The notes under the pieces were generated by a model. The model was not told where the DNA came from, did no database searches, and saw only the letters and a list, made by a program, of their open reading frames with translations. The position numbers were made by a program, and so were the translations under genes. Shown one piece after another: positions 1 to 7,165 of a stretch of DNA of 64,000 nucleotides. The first letter of the stretch is position 1. Every line of letters starts with the position of its first letter. This DNA comes from Siderastrea siderea (taxonomy: Eukaryota; Cnidaria; Anthozoa; Scleractinia; Rhizangiidae). The stretch is taken from assembly GCA_964030785.1 (NCBI GenBank), contig OZ034967.1:54684265-54748264 (forward strand). The letters run 5' to 3'.

Positions 1-513
1 TAGGGCTTCCAAGGGTTGGTACACAAAATGACCATGGTAATCTTGGACACATCGTTTGGGTAACGGAGGGGTGAAATCCACAATGGTATCATCCAAGGTT
101 TGCATCTTGATTAAAAATCGTTCCAGATCCTCCAAGGGAATACCCCGCACATGGGTTTTCAATTCGGTCAAGGCTTTGGCATAGGTGGTAAACGCAAATC
201 GACTCATGGTCACTTTAAATCGGTATTGTTTAAAATCATTCCATCCTTTGACCACGGTGCCCACGGCCGCCAAACAGGCTACCAACGTACTGTTTTCCAA
301 TAGCGGGCCCGCAATCATACCAGCGGCCATCAGGAGTAAGGCCAACCCATTGAACAAGGCATTGATACACCTGTAATGATTTAACATTTTTCGATAACAC
401 CACCATTGTTGATGATAAAAAGCATACAAGGAATCCATCCGTTGTAATAATTCCGGGGGGAAGGGAAGACCATGTTGTTTCGATCCATTCAATAACGACA
501 CGACGGTTTTCAT
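1..513 (-). CDS. 2TM membrane protein, SLATT-like (partial, runs off left edge)
   Basis: An open frame starts at ATG 513-511 and stays open for 171 codons to the window edge, so the C-terminus is missing. Visible parts are a soluble N-terminal helix rich in aromatic and basic residues (FYHQQWWCYRKM near residues 32-43), a first hydrophobic segment at about 52-71 (ALFNGLALLLMAAGMIAG), a second at about 75-90 (TLVACLAAVGTVVKG), and a long polar helix with TYAKALTELKTHVRG at about 110-125. This order (basic helix, two closely spaced TM segments, long helix) resembles SLATT proteins, the 2TM effectors associated with SMODS and SLOG proteins in bacteria, and 2TM proteins I recall from Polinton-type elements. 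Function is unknown; a membrane role is inferred from the hydrophobic segments. The ATG lies 3 nt past the stop of the Gly-rich gene. The SLATT assignment is by pattern only. Confidence 0.65.
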   Translation of the reverse strand, partial: MKTVVSLLNGSKQHGLPFPPELLQRMDSLYAFYHQQWWCYRKMLNHYRCINALFNGLALLLMAAGMIAGPLLENSTLVACLAAVGTVVKGWNDFKQYRFKVTMSRFAFTTYAKALTELKTHVRGIPLEDLERFLIKMQTLDDTIVDFTPPLPKRCVQDYHGHFVYQPLEAL

Positions 514-515
514 CT

Positions 516-932
516 TTACGGCGAAACACGGGACGACGAGGTTTGTACGCTCGGTGCTCCTCCCTGTTTATAACTGGTGACAATGCTATTGGTCATGGTG
601 ACATTAGCAATTTCACGTCCTTGGGCCAACTGTTCTTGGTCTTGTAACAGCATGCGTAAACGTCGTTGTAAATCCGCTTGACGCAAGGTACGAGGCTGTC
701 GGCCAGAACTCCCAGATGTCCAAGATCCTCGAGGGGTAGCTGGATTGGAGGCAGGTGTCAAAGGGGAAGTGGGGGTATTTCGTCGTCGTCCTCGTATTCG
801 AAACGGTCGTCGTCCACGACGACCCCCACCACCACCACCACCACCACCACCACCACCACCACCTCCACCACCACCACCACCACCACCACCAGCACCACCA
901 GCACCACCAGCACCTCCACCACCAGCACCACC

Positions 933-963
<31 letters not shown>

Positions 964-1421
964 CCACGTCCACGTCCACGTCCAGCACCACCACCACCAC
1001 CACGTCCACTACGTCCACCACCACGCCCATTACCCCCAGCACCCGCTGCTGTTCGAGCACCCGTTGGTGTTCGAGCACCCGTTGGTGTTCGAGCACCCGC
1101 TGCCAAGGGTACGCTAGGAGGAGTCGCAGGGGTTCGAGGACCAGAAGATGGTTGATTTCCTGGACTTCCTACCCCTGCTGGGGAAGAAGCCTGCACAGGG
1201 GGCACACCATCTACACCGACAGGGGGGATGGATTGCATAAACCGATAGAGGGGCTCGGCTTCCATTTCCTCCTCGGCGGCGTCGAGAAGGCCTTGGTCTC
1301 CCGACCAAAATAAATCTTGCCAGGCCCTTGGGGACATTTGATTACCACTGGCTGCCCCCACCCCCGCAGGGGACACGGTATCGTACGATTGCGGAGGTTG
1401 ACGGTCATCATCATCGGCCAT
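516..1421 (-). CDS. Gly/Arg-rich low-complexity protein of the viral element
   Basis: This 301-residue protein has three zones. The acidic N-terminus (about 1-75) starts MADDDDRQPPQ. The middle (about 76-200) holds tandem GARTPT repeats that pass into RG and poly-Gly tracts encoded by a CCA/CCG-rich run at about 820-1020. The C-terminus (about 200-301) has a very basic patch (RRGRRPFRIRGRRRR-like) and a Gln/Arg/Leu helix around RRLRMLLQDQEQLAQ. RG-rich tracts often bind nucleic acid, so a core or scaffold role is possible, but I recognise no family. It lies between the packaging ATPase and the 2TM gene. A TATAAAGG box sits at 1464-1457, about 36 nt before the ATG. Poly-His, poly-Thr and poly-Pro frames on the other strand are shadows of the CCA repeat. 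Confidence 0.7.
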
Positions 1422-1456
1422 GGTTGCTCTTTTTCCTGTTCAAATGGGGTGTCGTG

Positions 1457-1464
1457 CCTTTATA
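1457..1464 (-). promoter_or_regulatory. TATA box of the Gly-rich gene
   Basis: The minus strand reads TATAAAGG about 36 nt upstream of the ATG at 1421. It is a shorter variant of the TATAAAAA plus G/C-run box seen before other genes of this element. Confidence 0.45.
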
Positions 1465-2113
1465 GTCGTTTTTGATAGGTGCGAGTCCATCCTTCGTCTT
1501 TTAACAGGTGACTCAATACACGTTGTTGATCGGACGAGGCCGGATGTAAATCCAAGACCAAATACCCATACGGTCGTGTCGTGGCTTGATGAAACGTCTC
1601 CAACGTGTCTTTCCACGTGGTCGGAAACGATTGAAGCATGACATTGCGTACCCCTAATTGATCTCGGGGGTTCTTGAACGCCACGATGTAATGGGCATTG
1701 CGGGATATACTTTTGGCATAGCGACCCACGGGAAACATGTCTTGGCACAAGTAGAGCACCGTCACCCCTTGATGATGCGAATGTTTGGTGAATAAATCCA
1801 ACACGCGTTTATCGTGACTCCCTTCGTCCATTAAATCATCCAAGACCAGGACCCCCTGTCCTTCAGGGAACCATTGCACTAAGGCCTCATGATCGGGAAT
1901 CCCTTCGTGAAACACCACCCCTTGATCTTGCATGCCTTGAAATCGATCTTGCCAGGCCCCATAACAATAATGCATTTGGGTCGGTGGACTTTCAAACAAC
2001 TCGGGGTTGTCTACCAAGAGTTTTTCCGTAAACGCAGTTTTCCCACATCCCGAAGGACCCACCACCAAGATAGAGGAAGGGGTATGAAAACGAAACGGTT
2101 TCCCCGTTTGCAT
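1460..2113 (-). CDS. FtsK/HerA-type genome-packaging ATPase
   Basis: This 217-residue P-loop ATPase has Walker A GPSGCGKT at residues 19-26, with Lys25 and Thr26 binding phosphate. Walker B is GVLVLDDL near 87-94, with Asp92/Asp93 as metal and catalytic acids, and a polar sensor lies in YLCQDMF near 121-127. The compact length and the gene set around it match the A32-like packaging ATPases of Polintons and adintoviruses, which pump dsDNA into the icosahedral capsid. The gene lies downstream of the protease and the tRNA-like gene on the same strand. The ATG at 2113-2111 is the only sensible start, because Walker A falls 18 codons inside. The frame is intact and all motif residues are present. 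Confidence 0.9.
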   Translation of the reverse strand: MQTGKPFRFHTPSSILVVGPSGCGKTAFTEKLLVDNPELFESPPTQMHYCYGAWQDRFQGMQDQGVVFHEGIPDHEALVQWFPEGQGVLVLDDLMDEGSHDKRVLDLFTKHSHHQGVTVLYLCQDMFPVGRYAKSISRNAHYIVAFKNPRDQLGVRNVMLQSFPTTWKDTLETFHQATTRPYGYLVLDLHPASSDQQRVLSHLLKDEGWTRTYQKRL

Positions 2114-2158
2114 GATGATGACGAACTACCCCTTAGAAAAAAAAAGGCACCTTTTTAT

Positions 2159-2247
2159 TGGAATCGGTGGGACTCGAACCCACGCACGACCCTCCTCATG
2201 TATCCGAAGGGGGATCCAAAGGCTCTAACCAACTGAGCTACGACTCC
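2159..2247 (-). tRNA. tRNA-like gene with non-standard anticodon arm
   Basis: On the minus strand a 7-bp acceptor stem (GGAGTCG with CGATTCC, one G-U), a D arm containing a perfect A box (TAGCTCAGTTGG) and a T arm containing a B box (GGTTCGAGTCC) are all present. A run of about ten T residues lies roughly 14 nt downstream and could terminate RNA polymerase III. The total of 88 nt plus discriminator A is class II (Ser/Leu-like) length, and CATGA...TCGTG can form a 5-bp variable arm. I cannot fold a standard 5-bp/7-nt anticodon arm between the D arm and that stem, so no anticodon is assigned. It may be a viral tRNA with unusual structure, one with an intron, or a pseudo-tRNA. It lies between the protease and ATPase genes. 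Confidence 0.7.
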
Positions 2248-2275
2248 GACACCACTTTTTTCCAACAAATTTTAT

Positions 2276-2815
2276 TTAAGCATTACATTGATGATACGGA
2301 TGACAACACAGTTGATACCATCTGGCTTCTTGGCCTACAATCAATTGTTGAAGGCGTTGACCGGCTTGATGGTCATTACTAACATAATCATGATCCGAAA
2401 ACTCATTTAAAAACGCTTGCAAGGTCCGTCCATGGGCTTTGGCTTTCAAGTACAACAAGGCGTAATCACCACAACTCTTGCTTGTAATGGCTTGGAGGGA
2501 CTTGCCATTGGTCACCACATACTTCCAATGTTGGACGATCCAATCTCGTAACGGGGTCGCTTGCACGTACGTATCCAATGGCAAAGCATAACTGTCCAGG
2601 ACTTCACACACCTTTCCATCCGTCCACACCGCTAACCAATGTTGTCCCGGTTGATCGTGTGGGTCGGTATTCACAATGTACCCTTGGGGTTGGGTCTTGA
2701 CAGGAGTCTTGGGTAAACGATCACAGGCCACCGTCCCGTAAAAGACCGGGTTCAATTGGGGGTCGTCTCGGGCTAAATAATCCAACTGCACATTATTCAA
2801 GGCCACATGTTCCAT
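2276..2815 (-). CDS. Adenain-like (Ulp1-fold) maturation cysteine protease
   Basis: This 179-residue protein carries the catalytic layout of adenovirus-type proteases: His59 in GQHWLAVW, an acidic residue Asp74 in EVLDSY, Gln109 as probable oxyanion-hole residue, and nucleophile Cys115 in SKSCGDYAL. Proteases of this family cut capsid and core precursors during virion maturation. The length is close to the family norm. Its ATG overlaps the last base of the MCP stop codon (TGATG at 2817-2813), so it directly follows the MCP in one cassette. The small basic proteins nearby carry RGG motifs that could be substrates. The C-terminus is rich in Cys and His (CCHPYHQC), which is unexplained. Confidence 0.88.
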   Translation of the reverse strand: MEHVALNNVQLDYLARDDPQLNPVFYGTVACDRLPKTPVKTQPQGYIVNTDPHDQPGQHWLAVWTDGKVCEVLDSYALPLDTYVQATPLRDWIVQHWKYVVTNGKSLQAITSKSCGDYALLYLKAKAHGRTLQAFLNEFSDHDYVSNDHQAGQRLQQLIVGQEARWYQLCCHPYHQCNA

Positions 2816-4227
2816 CAGTGCTGGTAAATGTTATACAACACGGCTCCGTTCCTGTCAATCTCCAGCAAATTCTCAAATTCTCCATACACGAGTACGGTTA
2901 TATTGACACCGGGGGCAGCTCCAAATTCCAAGACCAGTTGTAAATCGCCCGTTTGCTTGGGGTTGAGGTTTTGACTGTCAGCACATCCATTGGCCACATT
3001 GTCAAACATGAACAAGGTACAATTTTTATCTTCGCCCCAATCCAGTAGTTCTACCATGTTGCCTTTCTTTTTACACCAGGCACCACTGGCTTGCAGAAAA
3101 CGGAAGTAGCCTAGATTATCTCGGGTGCCATTGTTGTGCACTAACTGGAGGGTTTCATAAGGGTATTCTTCTCCTCTGACAATCTGTTTAATGGACGTCA
3201 GCCCAAATTTCTGGAAACAGAATGGATCTCGGGTCACATCTCCATTGAAGGCGCGGCTGTCCAGTAACCCCACAATCAATCGGTCAGGTATTCTGTTTTG
3301 AAACAGGTTAGGGATATCAAAGCGGACCAGGTTGTTTTGCATGCTGAAAGTCCGGATTTCACTGCGGACGGTCGGGTAAGCCGCCACTTGGCCTTCATTG
3401 TGTCTTTTTTCAGATATACTCTGGTAGATGGCGTCATTCAAACGCAGTTGACAGAGATGAAACCGTAGTTTCACATCCCCTTCTATCAATCGGCCAGCTA
3501 GACCCACTCCATTCAAAAACAGGCTGGGACCATTGAAATGAAATTTCATCTTGATTTCGATACCAGGCACCAACAGTTTGCCAGTGTGAAACACTTCCAA
3601 GTGCGGGGTAAACACCAGACTGTGGGTGACACCTGCAGCATACTTGGCCACTTCAGCTTTCATGGCGCCCAAGGCCCTTTTGTGATTGGCAGGGAGATTC
3701 TGGTAGTCTACATGTCCGGCACCAGCATTCGCTGTTGTGTTGGTATTGTTGTTGGTCCATTCGGGTGGGGAATCCACTTGATTGAACCATCCTTGGGGTC
3801 CTAACACGGTCTTGCCATCTTCTCGGTCATAATTCAGCAAGGTTTCCAGGTAAGCTTTGTAATGATACGTGTCGGATTGTGGGCTGATCAACGTGCCATT
3901 CAACTGCAAGTCAATTTGTTTGATGATGGAATGGGCCAAATTATTGACGGGCCACAATTTCTGATTGGCCACCAAGTTCCCGGCATCCTCCTTTTTCAAA
4001 CTCAATTCCATGGTAAAGTAACTGCGCCCCAAATCCACAAAATCGTCCAACCCTGGAATGATGAATTCCATAGGATTGATACCCGTGGTGGTGGGTTGGA
4101 TGGTGACCATGCGATAGGCATTGATGCTAATGTCGGTCGGTGGCACCTTGAAAATCCGTAAGGCAGGGTTGACGGTCCCTTCGGAACGCTCGTGAGCCGG
4201 GGCGGTTTGTGTACTCACGTCAGGCAT
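2815..4227 (-). CDS. Major capsid protein, Polinton/adintovirus double-jelly-roll hexon
   Basis: This 470-residue protein matches the MCP of Polintons and adintoviruses, often labelled F54H12.2-like in animal genomes. Family signatures include the N-terminal PPTDISI segment, MEFIIPG, DDFVDLGRSYF near 60-70, IDLQLNG near 105-112 and SDTYHYKAYLETLLNY near 118-133. The fold is two vertical jelly rolls that trimerise into pseudo-hexameric capsomers. The length fits the family. It follows the 74-residue basic ORF by 2 nt and its stop overlaps the protease ATG by one base. A TATAAAAACCCC box at 4277-4266, inside the preceding ORF, could drive it. The frame is intact. Confidence 0.92.
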   Translation of the reverse strand: MPDVSTQTAPAHERSEGTVNPALRIFKVPPTDISINAYRMVTIQPTTTGINPMEFIIPGLDDFVDLGRSYFTMELSLKKEDAGNLVANQKLWPVNNLAHSIIKQIDLQLNGTLISPQSDTYHYKAYLETLLNYDREDGKTVLGPQGWFNQVDSPPEWTNNNTNTTANAGAGHVDYQNLPANHKRALGAMKAEVAKYAAGVTHSLVFTPHLEVFHTGKLLVPGIEIKMKFHFNGPSLFLNGVGLAGRLIEGDVKLRFHLCQLRLNDAIYQSISEKRHNEGQVAAYPTVRSEIRTFSMQNNLVRFDIPNLFQNRIPDRLIVGLLDSRAFNGDVTRDPFCFQKFGLTSIKQIVRGEEYPYETLQLVHNNGTRDNLGYFRFLQASGAWCKKKGNMVELLDWGEDKNCTLFMFDNVANGCADSQNLNPKQTGDLQLVLEFGAAPGVNITVLVYGEFENLLEIDRNGAVLYNIYQH

Positions 4228-4229
4228 GT

Positions 4230-4454
4230 TTAACGTCGTCGAGTGGTACCCCGTCGTCGTCGTGAGGGGTTTTTATAGCGTCGTCGGGCTAAACGTTGCC
4301 TCAAATCAAACCCGGGGACTCTCATCACCTCGGGACTTAACCATCCACCACGTTGTCGTCGTGGCATGAGTTTCCAAAACGGATACAGTCCACCCCATTG
4401 AGACAACCCTCGATTACTACGAATCCGTCGAGGTCGTGAATGCACGGGTTCCAT
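4230..4454 (-). CDS. Small Arg-rich virion/core protein
   Basis: This 74-residue protein is highly basic, with an Arg-rich C-terminus (RRRRGTTRRR) and an internal RRQRGGWL motif near 33-40. The composition suggests DNA condensation or a core protein, like the small basic products next to the MCP in adintoviruses and adenoviruses. Its ATG shares a base with the stop of the upstream 108-residue ORF (TAATG at 4456-4452), and the MCP starts 2 nt after its stop. I recognise no specific family. The QRGG-hydrophobic motif is shared with the pX-like protein at 4854-5039. Confidence 0.65.
   Translation of the reverse strand: MEPVHSRPRRIRSNRGLSQWGGLYPFWKLMPRRQRGGWLSPEVMRVPGFDLRQRLARRRYKNPSRRRRGTTRRR
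4266..4277 (-). promoter_or_regulatory. TATAAAAACCCC box before MCP
   Basis: The minus strand reads TATAAAAACCCC about 40 nt upstream of the MCP start. The same box-plus-G/C-run arrangement recurs before several other genes of the element. Confidence 0.5.
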
Positions 4455-4780
4455 TAGACTCCCAAAATATCACGGGCACGTTTGGTTTGTTTGGGAAATA
4501 AGGCCGTGGCTACACGCACGGCGTCTTTCACGTTCTTATGACTCAACGCTTTCTTGGCTTGTTTGGTGATTTCCTTTTTAAGGACGTCTTCGGCTTTGCG
4601 TTTGATACCGCGTGTCAAACCCGTTTCCAAGCCTCTCTTGATATTACTAGGCAATTTTAAAGGATTTCGCGTCCTTATAAGACCTTGCAACCCCCCACGC
4701 ATCAGATCCGTCATCACTCCTTTGCCTTGTTGATCATACCACTCGTCGGTTCGAAATCGTGTCAAACTTCCCCCACGCAT
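4454..4780 (-). CDS. Small basic capsid-associated protein with RGG sites
   Basis: This 108-residue basic protein begins MRGGSLTRF and has a second LMRGGLQGL at about 26-34, followed by an amphipathic basic helix (GIKRKAEDVLKKEITKQAKK near 58-77). The MxGG-x form resembles consensus sites of adenain-type proteases, so it may be a precursor trimmed during maturation and a counterpart of an adenovirus core or membrane-lytic minor protein. That is inference from motif and position. A TATAAAAAGGGG box lies at 4844-4833. It ends in the one-base overlap with the 74-residue ORF. Confidence 0.65.
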   Translation of the reverse strand: MRGGSLTRFRTDEWYDQQGKGVMTDLMRGGLQGLIRTRNPLKLPSNIKRGLETGLTRGIKRKAEDVLKKEITKQAKKALSHKNVKDAVRVATALFPKQTKRARDILGV

Positions 4781-4830
4781 GGTGCCTTCTTCTTCACCAG
4801 GGATAAACGTTTTGTTTAGGCTTTATGGGA

Positions 4831-4844
4831 CTCCCCTTTTTATA
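4831..4844 (-). promoter_or_regulatory. TATAAAAAGGGG box
   Basis: The minus strand reads TATAAAAAGGGGAG about 50-60 nt before the ATG at 4780. It is the best example of the recurrent promoter-like motif of this element. Confidence 0.5.
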
Positions 4845-4853
4845 CCGTCATCA

Positions 4854-5039
4854 TCATCGCCGTCGTCGTTTTTTCCGAAAAGCGGCTTCCAACCCTTTTT
4901 TAGCCCCGTAACTCGCGGCACCACTTGCAGCACCCAACGCCACAGCTTTTCCTCCAGCAATCAAGGCTGGAATGAGGGCCGCCAGGGGCAAGAGACCCCC
5001 TCGTTGCCTTCTTCTTCGACGCACTCTTGTCTTGGGCAT
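4854..5039 (-). CDS. pX-like basic/hydrophobic minor virion protein
   Basis: This 61-residue protein has a very basic N-terminus (KTRVRRRRRQRGG), a central Ala/Gly/Leu-rich hydrophobic helix (LPLAALIPALIAGGKAVALG near 17-36) and a basic tail (FRKKRRRR). This architecture is characteristic of the pX-like proteins reported beside the MCP in adintoviruses and related to adenovirus core protein X. It probably enters the virion and binds DNA or membrane. The QRGG-L junction at about 12-16 is a possible protease site. An ATAAAAAGGGGG element lies at 5078-5067 on the minus strand, about 30 nt upstream of the ATG. Confidence 0.72.
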   Translation of the reverse strand: MPKTRVRRRRRQRGGLLPLAALIPALIAGGKAVALGAASGAASYGAKKGLEAAFRKKRRRR

Positions 5040-5066
5040 CTTGTCATTGGGACACTCCCTTAGCCA

Positions 5067-5078
5067 CCCCCTTTTTAT
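5067..5078 (-). promoter_or_regulatory. ATAAAAAGGGGG box before pX-like gene
   Basis: The minus strand reads ATAAAAAGGGGG immediately after the penton-like gene stop and about 30 nt before the pX-like ATG. It matches the other TATAAAAA plus G-run boxes except for its first base. Confidence 0.45.
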
Positions 5079-6124
5079 GTCTTTTTGAAGTGTAACGTGA
5101 CAATGGTATGACCTTCACCAAACTTGACCAAGTCTCCTCCGGCACCAATCGTTTCAGCCACTTGAACGTGAATCATTTCCACCACCTCGTTACGAAGAGA
5201 CATGTAATGAATGTGCAACGGTTCAAAATACAGGGTGCCACGTGCTTCTCGCTTGTACTGGATTTCACGCAACAAATCGGTCACGCGATTGCCTACCATC
5301 ATACTGCCTGCCACGTCGGAGTACACGTGCAACGATCGTGTGGGTTCCCCCACCACCGCCCGAAACGCTACATTCAAGTTGGTGAAACGCCACCCACAAC
5401 TCATACTCAATTCCATATAGTCTTCCACTCGACTGGTGGTCCAAAACACTGGGTTCCCATCCTTATCGGTGATATCCTTCCAATCGCTGTTCTTGGTCAT
5501 GTCGGGGACTTGATCCCCCATGAAGTCTTGTTGTAAGTTGGGCCCCAAAATCCATCCGCTGGCGATTTTACGTAACCATCCCATCTTGGCAGCTAACTTG
5601 GTATGAACGGCAAAGGAGGGCGTGCGAACGGAACCATCATGAGAGACATTCGTATTGTCAATGAGCAGATCCTCCCCTTCCCAACGAAACTTGACGTACG
5701 TGTGTTTGCCTTGATCGTCCAAAAACGTACCCCCTTGGATAACCGATTCCCGTCGTTTCTGTTCCACATGAGTAATGGCGGCTTTCATAAAACTCACCCC
5801 GTCCACCACCCAATCCCAGTCTTTAATATCATCAATTTTGGTCACGGCCGCTCCATATTTGTTATAGGTACCTCCGCTTTGACTGGGTGCTTTCAGGTGC
5901 CATTTGATACCTAAGACGTGTTGTCCTTTCATCACCAACTGATACAAATTGACGCGAGCATCCGGTAAGGAAATGGCACTCAACCCCACTTGCCAACCAC
6001 CTCCCGTGAGCTGTAACGGTTGAGGTAAACGAATCTTGAAGGAATTGGCTTGGTTGTTGGGAAATTCACGTCGGTTGGCATGACTGGGTAACGTCACGTA
6101 AAACGACATTTTGTCTTTCTTCAT
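5075..6124 (-). CDS. Penton-like minor capsid protein, copy 1
   Basis: This 349-residue protein begins with the family pattern MSFYVTLPSHANRREFPNN, then IRLPQPLQL and GGWQVGLSAISLPD near 45-60. These are N-terminal features of Polinton/adintovirus minor capsid (penton-type) proteins that fill the capsid vertices. Later landmarks are ILGPNLQQDF, HVYSDVAGSMMVGNRVTDLLR and the C-terminal GEGHTIVTLHFKK. It is clearly paralogous to the gene immediately upstream (6121-7161), sharing about twelve short blocks in the same order. Its ATG overlaps the upstream stop in an ATGA arrangement. The penton role rests on family knowledge rather than on a catalytic motif. Confidence 0.8.
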   Translation of the reverse strand: MKKDKMSFYVTLPSHANRREFPNNQANSFKIRLPQPLQLTGGGWQVGLSAISLPDARVNLYQLVMKGQHVLGIKWHLKAPSQSGGTYNKYGAAVTKIDDIKDWDWVVDGVSFMKAAITHVEQKRRESVIQGGTFLDDQGKHTYVKFRWEGEDLLIDNTNVSHDGSVRTPSFAVHTKLAAKMGWLRKIASGWILGPNLQQDFMGDQVPDMTKNSDWKDITDKDGNPVFWTTSRVEDYMELSMSCGWRFTNLNVAFRAVVGEPTRSLHVYSDVAGSMMVGNRVTDLLREIQYKREARGTLYFEPLHIHYMSLRNEVVEMIHVQVAETIGAGGDLVKFGEGHTIVTLHFKKT

Positions 6125-7161
6125 ACCACCACTTCCCTTTTAAAGTGGAGGGTCAGGAGGGTACGCCCTTCACCAAATTTCACCAGATCCCCATTGGTTT
6201 CGGCCATCTGGGTTTCGACAATTTCTACCACTTCGTTGCGTACTGGGATATATTGAATATGTCGAGGTTCAAAGTGGGTGGTGTTTTGAGGCTGGTACTT
6301 GATTTCTCGTAAGAGATCGGTGATGCGACCCCCTACCATACTGCTGGTCCCTACATCACAATACACGTGCAAAGGACGCGTGGAGGGAAATTCCAACGAG
6401 GGACGAAACGTCTTGTTCACATTCACAAACCGCCAATTACACGTCATACTCAAGTTCAGATAATCCCCATCCACTTTCCAAAAGGCGGGCTTGTTGCTGC
6501 CATCCAGGACATCGGTCGGGGTGGGAATGGAGTCCGTATGAAATTCTTGCAAGAGATTGGGTCCCAATCGATACACGCCCGTCGACACTTGTTCAATCCA
6601 TCCCATTCTCAGCGCCAAGGTTCTGCCCCATAACACGCGTGCCACTTGTCGTGTGTAATCCACATTGACGGTATTCAACAACAAATCCCCTTCGGAGGTC
6701 CATTCAAAGGTCGGGTACAATTTGACGCCATTGTCCTCGGCCCATTTGTTGAGGGGTTTGGTTTCTTTGGCACGGGCTTGCACGTAACGGTACACCAGTT
6801 GATGAAAAAAGTGCGATCCCGTCAACGAGGCCATCTCCTTTCTCATATCTCGTCCGTACACAGTGAGTTCGCGACGTTCATGGTACCATCGATCGTTGCC
6901 TTGATCGTCTTTGGTATACACCCGTTCGTGCCATCGTACGTACAACAGAGGATGGGAATCACCCACGCCTCCTTCTTCCGCTACCACGGGAATGGTGGGT
7001 AAGGATAAACTCACCATACCCACCATCCATCCTCGTCCCACAAATCGGATGGGTTTAGGCAATCGGTTTCTGAAATGATGACTCTTGTTCCCAGGAAACT
7101 CTTTGGTACTCGCATGACTCATCAACGTCACGTAAAACGAAGAGTTGGGCACCAATGTCAT
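6121..7161 (-). CDS. Penton-like minor capsid protein, copy 2
   Basis: This 346-residue paralog of the preceding entry begins with SSFYVTLMSHASTKEFPGN and continues with NRLPKPIRF and GRGWMVGMVSLSLP. The middle and C-terminal halves align collinearly with copy 1 (LRMGWIEQV against AKMGWLRKI, RLGPNLLQEF against ILGPNLQQDF, RPLHVYCDVGTSSMVGGRITDLLR, GEGRTLLTLHFKR), while the region at about 60-150 has diverged. The tandem arrangement suggests duplication and specialisation, perhaps for two vertex positions or a base and a receptor-facing protein. Its stop overlaps the copy 1 start, and its ATG is 4 nt after the integrase stop. Confidence 0.8.
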   Translation of the reverse strand: MTLVPNSSFYVTLMSHASTKEFPGNKSHHFRNRLPKPIRFVGRGWMVGMVSLSLPTIPVVAEEGGVGDSHPLLYVRWHERVYTKDDQGNDRWYHERRELTVYGRDMRKEMASLTGSHFFHQLVYRYVQARAKETKPLNKWAEDNGVKLYPTFEWTSEGDLLLNTVNVDYTRQVARVLWGRTLALRMGWIEQVSTGVYRLGPNLLQEFHTDSIPTPTDVLDGSNKPAFWKVDGDYLNLSMTCNWRFVNVNKTFRPSLEFPSTRPLHVYCDVGTSSMVGGRITDLLREIKYQPQNTTHFEPRHIQYIPVRNEVVEIVETQMAETNGDLVKFGEGRTLLTLHFKREVVV

Positions 7162-7165
7162 TGTT

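Noticed and set aside
236..583. 115-codon minus-strand frame
   Set aside because: It is a shadow frame across the end of the Gly-rich gene and the 2TM gene, with stretches of frame-shifted 2TM sequence and no conserved features.
678..1313. Poly-Thr, poly-Pro and poly-His open frames on the plus strand, and a poly-Val frame on the minus strand
   Set aside because: They are other-frame readings of the CCA-rich repeat that encodes the poly-Gly tract of the minus-strand Gly/Arg-rich protein.
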